In this document: positions 62,617-64,000 of the stretch, one piece after another
Numbering within the stretch: position 1 is the first letter of the stretch
Layout of the letters: every line of letters begins with the position of its first letter
Assembly: GCA_040218045.1 (NCBI GenBank)
Contig: JAVJQA010000052.1
Coordinates: forward strand, 68,550 to 132,549
From: Marinoscillum sp040218045
GTDB lineage: Bacteria; Bacteroidota; Bacteroidia; Cytophagales; Cyclobacteriaceae
Reading direction: 5' to 3'
DNA: 64,000 bases
Position numbers and translations under genes: made by a program
The notes under the pieces: generated by a model
What the model was told of the DNA's origin: nothing
What the model saw: the letters and a program-made list of their open reading frames with translations, nothing else
Databases searched by the model: none

Positions 62617-63047
62617 GCATTGCCGACAAACAACAGGAGATTGTAGAAGAATTTGCCATGCTTGATGGAGACATGGAAATGACCATCAATTATATCATGG
62701 AACTTGGTGAACAACTTCCAGAGATGGATGAATCGTTAAAAACTGATGACAGCATCGTAAAAGGTTGCCAAAGTAAAGTTTGGCTAATGGCCGATGGTGA
62801 CGAGTCCAGGGTGGCATTTTCAGCTGACAGCAATACTGCCATTACCAAAGGCTTGGTGAGCTTACTGGTAAGGGTATTGAATGATGAAGAAGCAGATGAG
62901 ATAATGAATGCAGAAATCACTTTTCCACAGGAAATTGGAATGAATAGATTCATTGGTACTCAAAGGTCAAATGGCTTTTCGGCCATGATCAAGCAAATGA
63001 AACTTTATGCTTTGGCTTTAAGTTCTAAAACTCAAACAGGCGCATAA
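62613..63047 (+). CDS. sufE: SufE family sulfur acceptor
   Basis: Accepts persulfide sulfur from SufS and passes it to the SufBCD scaffold. The 144 residues contain the active cysteine in SIVKGCQSKVWLMAD (about residue 53) and the preceding LGEQLPEMDES. Its ATG overlaps the sufS stop. Length and context make the call firm. Confidence 0.96.
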   Translation: MSIADKQQEIVEEFAMLDGDMEMTINYIMELGEQLPEMDESLKTDDSIVKGCQSKVWLMADGDESRVAFSADSNTAITKGLVSLLVRVLNDEEADEIMNAEITFPQEIGMNRFIGTQRSNGFSAMIKQMKLYALALSSKTQTGA

Positions 63048-63049
63048 TT

Positions 63050-63382
63050 ATGTCAGAAGAAAATACTATCAATAATGACCTTGCTCTGAAAGAAGAGATT
63101 GTAAGAGCAATCAAAAACGTATATGACCCGGAGATCCCGGTAGATGTGTATGAGCTAGGCCTGATCTATGAGATCAATATTTTCCCAGTTAACAATGTGC
63201 ATGTTTTGATGACACTGACATCACCAGCATGCCCTTCAGCCGAAGAGATACCTGGAGAAATAGAAATGAATATTAAGGAAGTAAAAGGCGTCAATGATGT
63301 GACTGTGGAGGTTACTTTTGACCCACCATACGCTACAGATATGATGTCAGAATCGGCCAAGCTTGAGCTTGGATTTATGTGA
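63050..63382 (+). CDS. sufT: SufT-type DUF59 (MIP18) Fe-S maturation protein
   Basis: A 110-residue MIP18/DUF59 protein, thought to help deliver clusters to target proteins. The motif NVYDPEIPVDVYELGLIYEI is near residue 22, and the conserved cysteine is in LTSPACPSAEEIPGEIE. It starts two bases after sufE, so it is part of the suf operon. It could also be called PaaD-like, but the context favours SufT. Confidence 0.92.
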   Translation: MSEENTINNDLALKEEIVRAIKNVYDPEIPVDVYELGLIYEINIFPVNNVHVLMTLTSPACPSAEEIPGEIEMNIKEVKGVNDVTVEVTFDPPYATDMMSESAKLELGFM

Positions 63383-63423
63383 CAGTACATTATAATTGAA
63401 GACTTGTTAAATTTTAGAAAAAT

Positions 63424-63840
63424 ATGTATCCAGAAGAACTAGTAGCCCCAATGAGAACTCAGCTTACTCAGACGGGTTTCGAAGAATTAAAATCAGCGGA
63501 AGCTGTAGAAAACCATCTAACTGACCACAAAGGAACTACTCTTTTAGTGATCAACTCTGTATGTGGATGTGCGGCTGGTACCGCAAGACCAGGTGTGATT
63601 ACTGCTTTGAATCTAAGTGCCAAGAAACCAGATCATCTTGCTACAGTTTTTGCAGGTGTAGATATGGATGCCACAGCCAAGGCAAGAGAGTTCACCTTGC
63701 CCTTCCCTCCTTCTTCACCATCGGTAGCATTGTTCAAAGATGGCGAATTGGTGCATTTTGTTGAAAGACATCACATCGAAGGCAGATCGGCGGAGATGAT
63801 TGCCAATCACCTGGTAGAGGTGTTTAAGGAATTTTGTTAG
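63424..63840 (+). CDS. BrxA/BrxB family bacilliredoxin
   Basis: A 138-residue thiol protein of the YphP/YqiW family, which reduces bacillithiol mixed disulfides. The CGC active site is in VINSVCGCAAGTARPGVI (about residues 43-60). Further typical segments are TVFAGVDMDATAKAREF and a final region HFVERHHIEGRSAEMIANHL. It is 41 bases after sufT and ends at a strong terminator, so it is probably the last gene of the suf transcript. That would link cluster assembly with thiol homeostasis. Confidence 0.92.
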   Translation: MYPEELVAPMRTQLTQTGFEELKSAEAVENHLTDHKGTTLLVINSVCGCAAGTARPGVITALNLSAKKPDHLATVFAGVDMDATAKAREFTLPFPPSSPSVALFKDGELVHFVERHHIEGRSAEMIANHLVEVFKEFC

Positions 63841-63858
63841 AATCTTTTTAACTCAAAT

Positions 63859-63896
63859 TAAAAGAGGCTGTCCAAAAAGGATAGCCTCTTTCATTT
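63859..63896. terminator. Bidirectional terminator after the suf operon
   Basis: AAAGAGGCTGTCC at 63861-63873 pairs with GGATAGCCTCTTT at 63879-63891 (one G-U pair) around an AAAAA loop. T-rich tracts occur on both strands. Confidence 0.85.
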
Positions 63897-63906
63897 AAAG
63901 CAATTT

Positions 63907-64000
63907 TCAAATTCTCATCAGTAAAGTTGATTGGTCAAGTTTGATGGAGAAGTGCCGATAAAAGCTGTTAATAGCCTTTATAATTCTAGAGATTAGTTTC
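63907..64000 (-). CDS. Possible C-terminal end of a leftward gene (partial)
   Basis: On the minus strand an open frame enters from the right edge and runs about 30 codons to a TGA at 63907-63909, ending in FYRHFSIKLDQSTLLMRI. The bidirectional terminator at 63859-63896 lies just beyond its stop, as expected for a convergent neighbour of the suf operon. I do not recognise the fragment, and it is too short to be sure. Confidence 0.35.
   Translation of the reverse strand, partial: KLISRIIKAINSFYRHFSIKLDQSTLLMRI

Overview
The window is a stretch of chromosome from a member of the Bacteroidota, most likely a marine Cytophagales relative (Reichenbachiella/Fulvivirga/Ekhidna-like). I base this on the gene families: a type IX secretion (T9SS) C-terminal sorting domain on a giant surface protein, DUF2911, DUF3078, PorV/FadL-like and BamA-like outer-membrane proteins, and an SSS symporter coupled to a PIG-L deacetylase. 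Promoter-like sequences follow the Bacteroidota -7 pattern TAnnTTTG and start codons mostly lack a Shine-Dalgarno sequence. I see no prophage, integrase, insertion sequence or CRISPR array. Most of the DNA is densely packed core genome.

Layout. 1-4170: acpP-fabF-rnc-nadE, each start touching the previous stop. 4232-9564: yidD, a BamA-like protein, a MORN-type repeat protein and a pair of surface proteins. 9569-13020: leftward YbjQ, EamA transporter, LptF/G permease and tgt. 13085-15416: glycosyltransferase, ECF sigma factor and rsmG. 15653-19247: an island of small exported proteins, including a leftward four-gene overlapping operon with a secreted YidD-like paralogue. 19349-20041: sirtuin. 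20236-31791: a 3851-residue calcium-binding-repeat surface protein. 32000-36100: leftward hypothetical, MpaB-like oxygenase, TPR protein and ACMSD-like decarboxylase. 36394-43145: SulP transporter, small lipoprotein, gamma-glutamyltransferase, OmpA-like protein, AAG glycosylase and DUF2911. 43351-47662: PIG-L deacetylase, a 45-residue membrane micro-protein and an SSS symporter. 47883-55615: orphan response regulator, menC, queA, mscS, DUF3078, RsiV-like lipoprotein and fadD. 55616-57235: a gene-poor region with a tRNA-like gene and about four tandem repeats carrying copies of its 3' end. 57236-63840: Lrp regulator, then sufBCDSE, sufT and a bacilliredoxin.

The best candidates for undescribed biology are these. 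(1) The tRNA-like gene with an expanded variable region, followed by tandem repeats that each hold a degenerate copy of its 3' half; this resembles the E. coli tyrT/rtT arrangement. (2) The operon at 16095-18756 built around an exported YidD-like protein. (3) A circularly permuted PKD/carbohydrate-binding block inserted in the giant surface protein. (4) Paired, inverted REP-like palindromes enclosed by terminal inverted repeats in two intergenic gaps. (5) A candidate small RNA at about 41486-41575. Coordinates and motifs were read by eye; no database search, folding or alignment program was run.
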